The translations under genes and the position numbers were made by a program. A stretch of DNA of 64,000 nt from the NCBI GenBank assembly GCA_951213105.1, contig OX578146.1:49011275-49075274 (forward strand), given 5' to 3'. Below the pieces are notes generated by a model that was not told the origin of the DNA, searched no databases, and was given only the letters and a program-made list of their open reading frames with translations. Source of the stretch: Amaurobius ferox. Lineage: Eukaryota; Arthropoda; Arachnida; Araneae; Amaurobiidae. Position 1 is the first letter of the stretch. Each line of letters begins with the position of its first letter. Shown here in pieces: positions 12,118 to 25,281 of this stretch.

Positions 12118-12360
12118 TTCCAGAAAACTGGCTAGAGACAACAGGGGTTTTTGTTTATCAAATGCTAGTCCTAATGCAAAGTTCTAGATACATGAATGAA
12201 GTATTTGTTTACATTTACAATTGACTTGGATACATGTTTCGATGTTCAGGGGTCGAAAGCCCAGACCACCCGACTCGTCCGAAGACTTAGAGCAGCTGAT
12301 TGGATGGTCGGGATGTTCAGGGGTCGTAATTGTTCTAAAATTCCCGAAAAAAATTATTGT

Positions 12361-13030
12361 GTCCTGAAATATCCTTATTTTTTATGTACTACATTCCTGA
12401 AATTTTAAACTCAAAAGTAGAAATGCCGATTACTATGGATTCTCTGTAGTTTCTATGGGAAACATCCTCAACTCGTACTACGGGTTATGGTATTTGCATA
12501 ATTTTTTACGGAAAATTGCCTTCTGGCTAGAATAATGTAAATTTGCGGCCGCATGCACAGTAATTAACAGGGATTTACCACCGCATGTAATGTAAATTAA
12601 GATCGTGATCATGCGTTTTATGAAAGTAATGAATATGCTTCTTCAAATTCAACATAAATCGCTAAAATGTTATGTTTTTCATTAAAATATTTGTGTCCTA
12701 AAATATCCTTATTTTTCATGTATCTTCTCGAAATTCCTGAAATTTTACTTATTAAAAGTAAAGATGCCGATTACTATGAATTCTTCGTAGTTTCTACGGA
12801 AAACATCCTGATCTCATACTACAGGTTACGGAATTCGCATAATTTTCTATTGAAAATTGCCTTCTGTCTAGGCCAATGTAAATTTACGGCCGCTTGCACG
12901 GTAATTAACAGGGATTTACGGATGCATGTAATGTAAATTAAGATCGCGATTGTGTGTTTTATGATAGTAATAAATATGCTTCTTCAAATTCAGCATAAAT
13001 CTTTAAAATGTTATGTTTTTCATTAATTTT
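12361..13030. repeat. two-copy tandem repeat, period about 334 bp
   Basis: A segment starting gtcctgaaatatccttattt (12361) recurs from 12695. Shared blocks include gccgattactatg, ggccgc.tgcac and taattaacagggatttac. Copies are roughly 85 percent alike by eye. The open frames in them are not shared intact and are not genes. Confidence 0.75.
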
Positions 13031-13540
13031 GCATAAATAGTGCAGCACGATTGATTCTGTTTGTTCTCGTGAATTGCTGAAAATACTTTGTATCTTTTTT
13101 CATCTATCTCTATCTTCTAAATGTTACATATTAGATTGACTAAACTAGCATTTCTCCGTATTCTGGTTAATTTTTTAATTATTTTCATATAAACAGTACA
13201 ATTCCTCAATTTAGTTTTTCTTGTGAATTGCCGAGAATGCATTAGTATCTTTTTCCATCCATCTTCATCTTCTTAATATTGCATATTAGATTAACTGAGC
13301 TAGCATATTTTCATATTCTGGTTAATTATTATGGTTAATTTTTTAATTATTTTTGCATAAACAGTGCAATTGTGCAATTCAGTTTGTTCTCATGAATTGC
13401 TGATAGTACATTAGTATCTTTTTCCATTCATCTCCATGTTTTAAATGTTGCATTTTAGATTGACTAATCTAGCTTATTTTCATATTCCGGTCATATTTTA
13501 AAGTTAATTGTTTTAATTATATTTGCAAAATACAAATTTT
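13025..13540. repeat. three-copy tandem repeat, period about 165-175 bp
   Basis: Units beginning ttttgcataaa(t/c)agtgca start near 13027, 13185 and 13352. Each has gaattgc.ga and tta(g)attgact(a) blocks. A partial further unit (ttttgcataaatagtgcg) is at 14451. The function is unknown; it behaves like a minisatellite within a larger repeat. Confidence 0.65.
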
Positions 13541-15139
13541 TCTATTTTGAATAATGAGTATGAATCCTATGATAGGATATTTTCCAAAAAGTGGTAAAGC
13601 AATGTTTTAGGCAAAAAGGCAATCATTTTGGCAGGTATATAATTCACTGCTATAGTTTTGTTAAATTGAGATCAATATTTTTTATTCTCTTTAGTGAAAA
13701 CTTGTGTTTTACCAAACATAAATGTTTGTTTTCATTATAAAATAATATTCACCGGATAAAAACTTTATATATTTTTTGTTTTAAAATTTTTTGTCCTGAA
13801 ATTTTGTAAAATTTGTGTCCTGAATTTTCATATTCTACCAGTACTACCCATGGATGTTTTAAATGTAATGTTTCTGTATATATATTTTTATAGTTGTCTT
13901 AACCATTTTTCCGAAAATATTACCAATTTTTTTTTCCAATATTGCTATTTAATATCAAAATATCCCTACTCCAATTGCGTGTATTTCTTGCAATATTTTG
14001 CAAAATTATCCTAGAATTCCATCCATCCACCCTCCCTGTGAAAGCGACCTTCTTCCCCTTTTTCGTTTCAATTTGAAATTCTAAAAAATACAACACCAAG
14101 CATCGGAAAAATTTAAAAGAATTCATCATCGAATTTGATGAAAATACAAATTGCTTCTTTTAGCTGAAAATTCCGAGTAAGCCTCTACTCTTCATTTTTT
14201 TTTTATCACATTTGAAGGGGTGGATTGACAGAATTCTACATGTTTCTTTTAGCACAAAATTTCCCAATAATTGCATCCCCTCTGCATTTTCCGAGATGCA
14301 TTTGAAGGGGCGGATTGACTGAATGTTACGATAATACAGAGATGATAACCATTACGAATTTTCCGTAATTATGAATTCCTGAACAAAATTGACTACGGAA
14401 AATACTTGTAATATTACGGAAAACACCTATTATTTCACATCTTTCAGTTTTGCATAAATAGTGCGATTTCACAATTCAATTTGCCCAAAGGAATTTAACA
14501 GTTTATCTAGAAGAATTGAATATAATGTGGTGATGAAAACAATATTACTTCTTCCTCATAATAATGCTGTGATAGAATGTATATTCTGTATTGTTATTAG
14601 AAAATAATATGGGGCTGAATTGAAGTTAAATTTGAGTACAGACTTATTAAATTTTTTTTATTACTTCAAAAAATAAAAACATGTTTAATGTATTTTTCAT
14701 ATTTTGGGAAGAAATTAGCAAAGTCTGAACTAGAGCAGTAAAAAAAGCTAAACAACTAAATTTAGCTGAAGCTAAGCATATTCTGTTTTCTTAAGGATTT
14801 TGAAATTTATTTTTTGTCCAATAATGAAGACTATGTATTCATATTATGTTTGTTTAGTTATAATGGTAATTTATTTTGAACGTTTCTTGATTTATCCGCT
14901 ATGCTGGTTCATGACTAACATAAATCCGTTGCACGGGACTGCAGGAGCATGGGATCCACTCAACCACAGGCTTACATCTAATAATATGGACACTGTAAGG
15001 GCAACAGTTTTTTAAAATATTATATTGTGATTTTATAAAGCTTTTCAGAATTTTATTTGTTTGTTTAAATCAAGTTTTTATTTTTCTCTTCTATTTATTG
15101 GCAAGTAAACAGCACTTTGAGATTGAAACTAACATTTAT
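13541..15139. other. AT-rich stretch without a gene I can support
   Basis: The only exon-like item is 14945-14994 (gactgcag acceptor, gtaagg donor). Its reading frames do not fit the phase required by MED23 exon a, so I do not call it an exon. Confidence 0.5.

Positions 15140-15190
<51 letters not shown>
15140..15190. repeat. (AT)n(GT)n microsatellite
   Basis: A TA run of about 15 bp continues into about 36 bp of pure GT. Confidence 0.95.
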
Positions 15191-15196
<6 letters not shown>

Positions 15197-15589
15197 AAAA
15201 ATATCTTTATAATTACTATATGACAACAAACAATTGAAAAATATTATTAACATTTAAATGCATCTTGTCACTTTAAGCTCATTCACACCTCATTGACGAA
15301 TGAGACAATATTGCAAAGCAATTTAATATTCTCCTTTGTAGATTTAATAAATTCTAAAATTATATAAATTCAATAACTGCAATTGTTAATGAATACAACT
15401 GCTCAAGACTATATAAATTTTTTATGTACAATTAGCGTTTTTCAATAATAAATTTTGCACAGTAAAAAATTCAATTTAACAGTGCTCGGTAACTTCATGC
15501 CTTCAATTTTTTTTAAGTACCCTTTCTTGGATAGCAGTACCCTGCCCTTTTTAGTGCTATTTCTATTAAAGGTTTCTTTTTTATTAATA

Positions 15590-15760
15590 TTGCGACATCT
15601 CCAGGTTCTAGAAGTTTGAAACATGAACTAAATTTTAAGTGGAACTATTCCAAGGATACCCACAACATTTCATAAAATTCAGTGCAAATGTTCTTCTATG
15701 ATGATGAGACAAACAAGCAAACACACACACACACACACACAAATTTTCAATTTTATTTAA
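15590..15760 (-). mobile_element. Helitron-like 5' end fragment, inverted
   Basis: In reverse complement, the segment has aattgaaaat, a (GT)n tract, the gtttgtctcatcatcat and ttttaagtgg..a..ttccaagg blocks, parallel to 6065-6200 of the large Helitron-like copy. An (AC)n run of about 22 bp sits at 15719-15740. It lies about 60 bp upstream of MED23 exon a. Confidence 0.55.
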
Positions 15761-15822
15761 TAATAATTGCTAAATATTATTAAACATTGTATTTTGAAAT
15801 ATTTGAATTATTTTCTTTTAAG

Positions 15823-15960
15823 GTTCTTTGAAAGATATTCGTCCAAAAGGATGGGCTTTAAGTGAAGGTTACCTCAGCTACATGCAAAAAAATACAGATG
15901 ATCTCGATTGGATTCCTGAACATGATTATTATGTCAAATTAATTGGTAGATTAGTGGACA
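15823..15960 (+). CDS. MED23: MED23 exon a
   Basis: This 138-nt exon follows a T-rich acceptor (ttttctttta-ag) and ends at a gtatcc donor. It starts with two bases of a split Gly codon and ends with the first base of a Thr codon. It reads SLKDIRPKGWALSEGYLSYM, then a variable acidic stretch, then DYYVKLIGRLVD. Animal MED23 has the same order: GSLKD, RP.GW.LS, then the YY..LIGRLVDT block. This is the most upstream MED23 exon I can recognise. Its partner exon should end in a single G, and none with the expected conserved sequence was found in the 15.8 kb to the left. Confidence 0.95.
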
Positions 15961-17783
15961 GTATCCTTTCATTAGCTCTTATTGTATATTGATATATCTT
16001 CGTATTAGATATGTGCAAATAACACTTTTCTCAAATTTGAATATTAACTAGATTTTAAATATTCAAATGCCCCAAATAGGTATTTCAAATTGTTTATAAA
16101 TAATATTTACATTTATTAAATATTATTAATTATTAGTAAATAAATAAATAGTGTGTAAAATAAAAAGAAAGTAAAAAGTGTAATAAAACCATGTTAATTT
16201 AGAAATGAAACATTCAATTTTAGATTTTAATTATTTTACAGTAGTTTTTATTCTAGGTATTAGGGGGCTATGCTCACCAACCCTCGTAACTCTCGTAACT
16301 CGCTTTGCGAGTGGGAAGGCTTCATCTTCTACTCATTGACACTCACTGACCCTGCCTTGCTAACTTTTTTGTGCCACCTGCTGTCACAAATGATTGCTTA
16401 CTGTAATCTGAACAAATGACAAAATTTCATAACAATACGTTTTGCCATTTATTTGTAATGTGATAAAATATCATGTTACATTTGTAGTATAAACAGATTT
16501 ATAACAATAAGACAATTGTTGTGCAATATAACACTTTAATCGTAATGTTCATGACAACAATAATTGTGAAATACTCTGTTTGTTTGTAAGAATAAATGAT
16601 AAGGCATATTGTTGTCAACATTCCACATTGTCCCAAATACCCTCACTAACGCTGTAATCATGTTTAGAATTAAATAACTATACTTTTGATGTTTTTAGTG
16701 CTTTAGTAACTCAGTCCTCAGCCATCTTTGTGACGTTTCTGTCAGCAATCAATCACAGAGAAGCTGGAAATTGGCTCAACGAATTAAATTTTTGCCCATA
16801 TAGAAGAGAAATTTTCACTCCAGAAGTGCATAAAAGCAGAATAACTCATATACTAAATCGAAATTTAAAAAAAGGGCTCCGTCCTGCAAAAACTCAACTA
16901 TATAGATACATGCCTATCAAAAATTTGAAGCCTTGCTATTGCTAGTCTATCCAGGATACAAACTCGCAGCTCAACTACCCTTCTTTTGACTTTGACATTA
17001 AATATTTCCTAAACTAAATTTTAAATCGATAAACGGTTTATTTAAGTGTATTTGTTCCATTAATATTTCTCATAAAATGTACCAAATTTTATATACTTGT
17101 ATGCTATAGTTTTAGCGGTATGTGACAGAAAAACTTGAGGGATGCGAAATTTGTCAGGGGCATCAGTTACTTCTTTTAATAAAGATATTTTTAATAACAA
17201 TAATTTAATAATTGAAAATGTTTTTTACCTATTGCAGATACTTAAGGAAACAAGCATGTGAACATGTTCAGGATCTTTTTTTTTTTGTTGCAAATTAAAC
17301 CAGATAGGCTGAAGACTGGTTCTTATAAAACTGTTGTTGACAGAGTGGGGTAAGCCCCTCCCAATGGAACATTATCAAACTTGGTATCAATCGAAATATT
17401 TTTTCAAGCCCTTCAAAATGAAGGGTAACATGCTATAATTTGGATCATTTGGAAAAATGATACAGATTTTTCAAAATTTTCTTATGAAATTTGAAAATAG
17501 AAAAAATCCAAATTCTGTAATTCGGAAAATTCCGGAATCGGTAAAGTCCGGACTGGTCCTTATTTTCCAAGTCGTACTGTATATGTAAAAAAAAATTGTA
17601 TAAAACATTTCAAGTTATTTTGAATGACTTTTTTACACTGTCATATATTCACGGTATCAATTAAATCTAAAGTTATTTTTTAAAATTGGTATCATTAAAA
17701 ATGTATGTAGTACCTAAAATTTTGATATGGACAGCAGGCAAATCTCGTGGGATTTCACACCGTATTAACGGAAGTTTACTGAA
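15961..17783. other. MED23 intron 1, left part
   Basis: No gene is supported. A 71-codon open frame at 16730-16945 resembles no family I know. The tract 16260-16400 is richer in GC and may be a short repeat insert. Confidence 0.5.
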
Positions 17784-20190
17784 TTTTTTAATAATTTATT
17801 AAAGTTTTGAGCATAATATTTATTTGCTTTAGCTTGATTAACTTCCGTTAATTCTTCCGTTTGTCCTTCTTAATAAAATTTCCGTTTTGATTTAATGGGG
17901 GGGGGGGGGATTTCTCTTATTATTATTTTTTTATTGCGCTATGTTTTTTTTTTAATTTTATGATTTTATCTTTTTTCTTGCGTTATTTCTTTTTTTAGCG
18001 CAATATAAAAGACCAGTATCCTTTTTGAAAAATAGTTTTTAATTTTGTAGATCTTTCCTAAAATTATATATTTTCCCTAAATATTATTTTTTTCCCCTAA
18101 AATTTTTATTTCATTTTGTTAGATCTTTTTTAAAAATTTTACTGCAATAAAATATTTTTAGATCTTAAGTTATTTATTTTAATTTTTTAAAATATGTTTT
18201 AAAATTCTTTATTGCAATTTTTTTTTTAATTTAGATTTTTTTCTAATTATTTAATGTAATAAAATTTGTTTAGATCTGTAAAATTATTTTTTTTTATATT
18301 TTTTCAAAAATTATTTATTGCAATATTAAAGTATTTTATAGATCTTTACTAAATTATTTATTGCAGTTTTTTTATATTAAAGAATATGTATTAAAAATAG
18401 ATTTTCTCAATAAAAATTAAGCATTTTTTATTAATGTAATTTATATGCTATTTTAATTTATTAAAAGTTAATTGAAAATTCAAAATGTTTATATTTAAAT
18501 TCTGTTAATTAGATTTTTAAAACTTTGTTGTCTTGAATTTGCTTGTTATACATATGACAAACTGTTAAAATAAAAAAAAATGCCTTGCATCGAATTGCTA
18601 CAATGTCAAAAAATCTCTTGCTACAAACTGCTACAATTTCGAATAATTACCTGCTACAAATTGCTACATTTTCGAAATATTGCCTGCTACAAACTGCTAC
18701 ATTTTTGAAATATTGCCTGCTACAAACTGCTACAATTCCAGAAATTTACTGCTCCAAAAATTGCTCCAAAAGAGTTTTTTGTAATCACATCACTGGATAT
18801 GGCACAGTTCTTCAAAAGCTGAAGCTCTACTCAGTGGTGGATATACAATCTTATAATGGTATTGCTTTTCTTTCGACCTAGACTATCTGACCTACCCGAA
18901 GGTGTAAGTTATTTGTGAAGACTGCATAATATTACTCAATTTATCCACCATCAGAGTGGTTTGCAAAATAATGGCACATACCAAGTTTTTTAATAATTTA
19001 TTAAAGTTTTGAGCATAATATTTATTTGCTTTAGCTTGATTAACTTCCGTTAATTCTTCCGTTTGTCCTTCTTAATAAAATTTCCGTTTTGATTTAATGG
19101 GGGGGGGGGGGGGGATTTCTCTTATTATTATTTTTTTATTGCGCTATGTTTTTTTTTTAATTTTATGATTTTATCTTTTTTCTTGCGTTATTTCTTTTTT
19201 TAGCACAATATAAAAGACCAGTATCCTTTTTGAAAAATAGTTTTTAATTTTGTAGATCTTTCCTAAAATTATATATTTTCCCTAAATATTATTTTTTTCC
19301 CCTAAAATTTTTATTTCATTTTGTTAGATCTTTTTTAAAAATTTTACTGCAATAAAATATTTTTAGATCTTAAGTTATTTATTTTAATTTTTTAAAATAT
19401 GTTTTAAAATTCTTTATTGCAATTTTTTTTTTAATTTAGATTTTTTTCTAATTATTTAATGTAATAAAATTTGTTTAGATCTGTAAAATTATTTTTTTTT
19501 ATATTTTTTCAAAAATTATTTATTGCAATATTAAAGTATTTTATAGATCTTTACTAAATTATTTATTGCAGTTTTTTTATATTAAAGAATATGTATTAAA
19601 AATAGATTTTCTCAATAAAAATTAAGCATTTTTTATTAATGTAATTTATATGCTATTTTAATTTATTAAAAGTTAATTGAAAATTCAAAATGTTTATATT
19701 TAAATTCTGTTAATTAGATTTTTAAAACTTTGTTGTCTTGAATTTGCTTGTTATACATATGACAAACTGTTAAAATAAAAAAAAATGCCTTGCATCGAAC
19801 TGCTACAATGTCAAAAAATCTCTTGCTACAAACTGCTACAATTTCGAATAATTACCTGCTACAAACTGCTACATTTTCGAAATATTGCCTGCTACAAACT
19901 GCTACATTTTTGAAATATTGCCTGCTACAAACTGCTACAATTCCAGAAATTTACTGCTCCAAAAATTGCTCCAAAAGAGTTTTTTGTAATCACATCACTG
20001 GATATGGCACAGTTCTTCAAAAGCTGAAGCTCTACTCAGTGGTGGATATACAATCTTATAATGGTATTACTTTTCTTTCGACCTAGACTATCTGACCTAC
20101 CCGAAGGTGTAAGTTATTTGTGAAGACTGCATAATATTACTCAATTTATCCACCATCAGAGTGGTTTGCAAAATAATGGCACATACCAAG
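17784..20190. repeat. 1.2-kb tandem duplication
   Basis: Copy 1 (17784-18985) and copy 2 (18986-20190) begin ttttttaataatttattaaa and end ggcacataccaag. They differ at few positions; the 3-bp length difference lies in a G run (13 versus 16 G). Near identity over 1.2 kb of AT-rich sequence implies a recent duplication or a collapsed-and-expanded assembly. Each copy ends with a segment like the SINE tail (ctgacctacccgaaggtgta). Confidence 0.92.
18590..18750 (+). repeat. 33-bp minisatellite in copy 1
   Basis: Five imperfect units of the type ctgctacaaactgctacaat plus ttcgaa(t)att(g)cc give the frame a repeated LLQTAT pattern. The same array sits at about 19795-19955 in copy 2. Any open frame here results from the 33-bp period being a multiple of three. 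Confidence 0.8.
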
Positions 20191-23100
20191 TTTTCTTGCT
20201 GTCATTGTAGATATTATAATTCTTTCAAACCTAAATTTGTTATCAACAGTAAATAGATTATGTTGCTGAATTGTATGTCAATACAAAGCCTTAGTATAGT
20301 ATTAGCAATATAACAGTACTGGGTGTTGCAGTTATGAAGACACTGAACCACCAATTTTGCTAGGTAAAATGATATTACATGACATGCTACACAAAAGGCC
20401 TCCCCGACCACTCAAACTGCTGCTGCAAGCTCTAGGGTCAGTCGAGTGGTCTGGGTTTTTGACAAAAGGTCCCAGATTTTTTGGGCCTTTGAATAAAGCC
20501 ACAACACATTTTATTTTTTTTTCATACCGGCCTTTTATGAATTAAATGTTTTGTTTAACAGTTTAAAAAAAAAATGAAACTGCTAGAAAATTTCCCTTTA
20601 CTATTAATTAGAATATAATAATAGAAAATTGGATATCAATTTTTGCTGTAATTGTTTATTATTAAATGAAACATCATTAAAGAACTATGCTTTCTTAAAA
20701 GTTTCTTTTTACTGTTACAAAAATGTTATATCTGCTATAACCATTTTACATGTTTCTTCTTATCCCTTAAAATCGTATCTTATCTCCTAAGAAGCTGCTT
20801 TATTGTGATGTAATTGTTCCTTTATTTGTCATTTTGCTTATTAAATTTAGTAGAGTCTTTGTTCAGTTGTGGGGTAAAATCTTCCTTCAGTTATACCAAC
20901 CGGGAAGAGTTCCTCAGGAAAATCCTGGAATTGTCAGGGAATTCGGATTCAATTAAAGATCTTGGGGAAATGTATGGAAAGTTGTATTTTTTTTTTTTCA
21001 TCAAAAACGTGAGAAAATGTGATGAGAACCTGATAAAAGCGTGTGTTTTGTCATCTTAAAAGATTCATACTGTTTTTAAGGGTTTTTTGCTATCATGCTT
21101 AAAGCCATAAATTTTAATTTTTAAATTTGTTTTCATAGCTGTTTCAAAGTCAGATTGACAAATTATTTATTCCAGGTGGTATGTTTTTTGACCAGTTGCT
21201 GAATTTGAATTTATTTCACTAAATATGATTATGTACTTTAAACAGAGCTCATATTTGGGCCCTAAAAGTCTCGAAAACTGAAACAAAGTCCCTTTATTTA
21301 ATCCTAGGTCCCTCAAGTCCTTAAAAATGGGTAATGAAATTTATTTTGAATAATTTATGTAATTTTTTCTGATTTTCATTATTTTAATTATGGCATTTCT
21401 TTTGGTTTATTTTACTACATATTTTATAGCAAGAACTATATCATGAAGTAAATCATTTTATGAAATACACCTGAAAATTTCTTGGGTCAATTTAACCTTG
21501 AAAAGTCCAAGCTTCAGTTGCCAACTGTTAGAACAGTTTCCATCTCTCAATCTTGAAGCTTTTTCTGAGTGTTATTTAATGCAAGGAATCAATTGATGTA
21601 CAAATGTATAATTTTTACTCTGTTTGTCTTAATTTCTGATATTGCTTGCTCCCCCCCCCCTCTTATCTTAGTTTCTATGTTTTCTAGTATTGATTTTTTA
21701 TTCTTTATTTTCTCAATTGAAGGACTATTTGCAATATTTATTGCTTTTTTTATAATTAAGGAGGATAGCCACTTTTTTTTTAAAGATTTATTACGAATAA
21801 TTCTTGATAATTTTTTATTAATTAATACTTCTGTTTTTATTGTTGAATCATTTATTCCATAATTTTTCAGTCATTGCAATTGCAATATTTTGATTACTTT
21901 TTCTCTTGTGGATTAAGATATTAATTAAAAACAAAATTCTTGTAATCTAACTTTAAAATTAATATGATCGAAATGTAGTCTTTAAATGTGCTATTTTAGC
22001 TAAAGTCATCCTCCTTTGTATTTTCCATATGATCATTTAAAGACCATACATATGTAGGTCAGGCTGGAAAAGCAATACATAATGTAGCGATATTGGTTTG
22101 GAAAAGTTTAGTTTCTAAGTCCCCTTTTCACACATAATAAGCATGTCATTTTCTTGAATATGTTGCGAGTTTTTTTACACTGAAGTCGCAATGTATTCAT
22201 TTGCAGACAGTGTGCATCTACATGGTTATCAATATGCAAACTTAGATATTGTCTTACGATACTTTATTGATAGTGAATTTTTGGATGAAATCAAGGATTG
22301 CAGGGGTTAAAGAAATTCTACCACAGAGGAGAGATCATATTTCTGTGAAGTATATGAAGGTCACATTGTGAATTGTGTGACAAAGGAATGTACATTAGAG
22401 GAGAGATACAAAAGTAATCCATGTGAAAGGGTGCAATAGTTTAGTGTTTATTCTGCAGATTTCCTGGGTAGTGGATAGGGAATAAACATTTGTTCTGTAA
22501 ATATAGTTTAGCAAATATATTTTTTTTAATTCTCAGTGAAACATTTGTTTTCAAAGGATAAAGCTGAGTTTGATAAAACTAGATCTGCTACGTACGTCGC
22601 CAGCCACCCTAGTTGGGTTTTGCATCCGTTCAGGGTCATATATTTGATGCCATATGATAGAAAGATTGATTTTTCCAATATGCACATTAAAGCAGGAAGT
22701 CCCATCTTTTAGATCATGAATAATGCCATAAAGAAATGTCATATTTTGACTGTAAATAAAAATTAGTCATACCCCATCCAGGGTCCGATCGAAAAATCTT
22801 ATTTTAAATCAGTTAATATGGCTAAAATAATCATTGAGTTGAGTTAAAATTAAAGACACACAAGCTAAAAATTGAACTTAAGAGTTAATGTTCATTGAAA
22901 AGAGTAAAATAGTTTTTTATTTGACTTTATCCTGCTTAGTTATAGAGGTTTTAAAACAAACAAATATTATATTGAGGGACGTTTTTGTTCCCATAGTTTT
23001 TATAAGATCTCTTTTTCAGTCCCTTTCTTGACCTCAAAGTATCAAGTCCCTAAACTTGACCTGAATATGGAGTATGAACCCTGTGAAAAATGTCACAATT

Positions 23101-23395
23101 AAGACACCTTGCCAGTTTTTCGAAAATTCCCTTGAATAATTCAGGGAGTTTCATTTCCAAGCCTTAGAAGGAATCTGACCAATCTTAAAAATGAACAATA
23201 AATGTAAGAACTTGCAGCTTGAAATGTTTATAATTTAGCTTATGTACTACCTACTTGGAGATATGGTGATTACACGTATCTGAGTGAAAAGTTTTAAGCA
23301 CATAATGGCACTTAGGAAACTTAATTTCTTAAACATCATCCTGATCAGCAATTGCTTTGTAATTTGTTCTTATTATCTCCTTAATGCTAATTCAG
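20191..23395. other. MED23 intron 1, right part
   Basis: I see no host gene or intact transposon. Stretches at 20880-21000, 21240-21330 and 22975-23130 share ggtccct / agtccct phrases with 11790-11880, hinting at an old repeat family. The 97-codon frame at 21569 is low-complexity. Confidence 0.45.
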
Positions 23396-23555
23396 CTCTT
23401 GGGGGTAAGTCTCCATTTCCTCACACAGACTGGCGATTCAATGAATTTCCTAATCCAGCTGCCCATGCTCTCCACGTGACATGCATTGAACTAATGGCCC
23501 TCCCTACTTCAACTACAGCTGTTGGCAATGCTGTCTTGGATATAATCCTGCGAGG
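23396..23555 (+). CDS. MED23: MED23 exon b
   Basis: The exon is 160 nt and opens after the acceptor taattcag. It completes the Thr codon begun in exon a and ends with two bases of a Gly codon before a gtaaga donor. It encodes GGKSPFPHTDWRFNEFPNPA and then AHALHVTCIELMALP, followed by VGNAVLDIILR. The DWRFNEFPNPAAHALHVTC.ELMAL block is among the most conserved in animal MED23 and settles the identity. In-frame codons upstream of position 23396 belong to intron, because the phase and the homology both begin at this acceptor. Confidence 0.97.
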
Positions 23556-25208
23556 GTAAGAATGAATTGTTTTATGCATTGTATAACTGAAATATATAAT
23601 TTTGTAATGACTGAAATGTATAATTTTGTAAAACTCTTCTCCATGTTTTGTTTATCATACTATTTATACACAAGACTACTTGCTTCAAAGCACACTTAAT
23701 CACATAAAATCATTTTACTTTCCCTACATACATTGTATAATGTATAGTAGTATGGCTATTAAGTGTGTTTTCTAATGACACTTGTTCATTTTGTGATAAA
23801 AAGCTGAAAGTTTGTACAGGCATTTGACCTTGTAATAGTAATCATATAGAAGCAAGAGCCTAACTGGGTTTTACCTTTGGCATTACAATTAAAATCTAAG
23901 ATGGTCGACAAATATAAATTTTTTTTTTAAAATCTTCAATATGTGTCAAATGTGGCACAAAAGTCCATGTGTACATGTCATTGCATGTCATATTCATGCT
24001 AACATTGGATCTAAACTGTGATATCATAAATGTAAATCTGAAATCGCCACCAATAATGACACCGTTAGGACTAAGTTAGGGTTATAGCCTGTATTTGGTT
24101 TTTCCGAGTAAATGTTATAACCTGATACAGGAGTGCAGGATACAGTTAAGTCTTGAGGTGTTTCACATGTCATGTTTCTAGTTTTTTCAGTTTCTTTGAC
24201 AATCCTGTTTATGGAAACCTTACACTGATTATGGAAATTCACCATCAATGTCTCTGGAATTTGCAGAGCCTTTTTGTGTAACATTATATTTTATTTTTGT
24301 TTGGAGTTATATCCAAACTTGCTTGATCTTCTGATGGAAAAAGCTTTTTGCAATCTTATGATCAGCTAATAAAAAAATTCCTAATATGCAAAGTAAGAAA
24401 AGCTGCACTTTTACTTATTTAGGATTATTCATGTAAAATATCATGAAAAGTCCACCAAGTATTTTCAAATCATTATTTATTTATTTTTTAATTGAAGAAA
24501 ATTCTGATCTAATTTAAATAAATGTTTTAACTAAGTTTTATGTGCTAATCAAATATTTAACAACAATTGCATGATAGCAATCTCATCCCATAAATTTAAA
24601 GGCATTTGTCTCCATCCCATTCCATTTTTTAAAAGTGAAAACTTTTTACAGCAAAGAATATTGATATATTAAATTTTATCTATGTCTTATTTATTTTTAT
24701 TTTTTTATTTTTAAAGCAATTTATGTCTTTAAGGACTTTATTTGATGAAGAAATGTATATAAGTTTTCCTTGAAACTTTCTGTTAAAGTGTTGAATTCAA
24801 ATGATGTTGATATAATGTCATATGCATACAACTGCATGAATGATGTTAACTTTAAAATGAAATCCACTTTCTCTCAGTTATTGTATTTTTTTTTCTGTAG
24901 TCCCTAAAATGTGTTTAAAAGGTACTTAATTTCTTTAATAAGAAATGTGCAAGAACCCTGATATCACCTAACTTTATGTATAATATTACGTTAAATGGAT
25001 ATATGTATTTAAAAAAAAATCTCAATAATTAAAGAAACTCATTTTCTTTTTTGAATGTAGTGAATTTTTTCAATTGTTGTGGTTCAATTCATAAGATAAT
25101 AATTCCATAGTCAGCTCTGGCCCTATTGAGTATACTATTTAAGTATACTATTTAATAATGGCTCTTTGTTCATCATTTTGTATATAAGTTTCTTTTTCTT
25201 TTCTGTAG
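23556..25208. other. MED23 intron 2
   Basis: The intron runs from gtaaga to ttctgtag, 1653 bp. An 86-codon minus-strand open frame at 24024-24284 is unrecognised and probably chance. Nothing else stands out. Confidence 0.6.
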
Positions 25209-25281
25209 ACGTACTGTTACTGCACATTCCAATATTCTGGCCTGGATGAATGCTGTTGGCCTTGTTTTAACAGCCTTACCG
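25209..25281 (+). CDS. MED23: MED23 exon c
   Basis: This short 73-nt exon follows ttctgtag and ends at ggtaaat (donor gtaaat, phase 0). After completing the Gly codon it reads RTVTAHSNILAWMNAVGLVL, then TALP. The conserved part is AWMNA.GL..TALP of animal MED23. It is the upstream neighbour of the 14.8-kb intron 3, which holds most of the transposons between 26 and 40 kb. Confidence 0.95.

Noticed and set aside
14945..14994. Possible MED23 exon just upstream of exon a (acceptor gactgcag, donor gtaagg, frame with AWDPLNHRLTSNNMDT)
   Set aside because: Exon a needs a preceding exon leaving one base of a Gly codon. Here the only frame with that phase has stop codons, and the peptide does not match the expected LKRKLV..IIG sequence.
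18585..18881. 98-codon ORF, repeated at 19790-20086
   Set aside because: The frame is open mainly because of a 33-bp minisatellite. The duplication copies it unchanged, and no splice sites or family support it.
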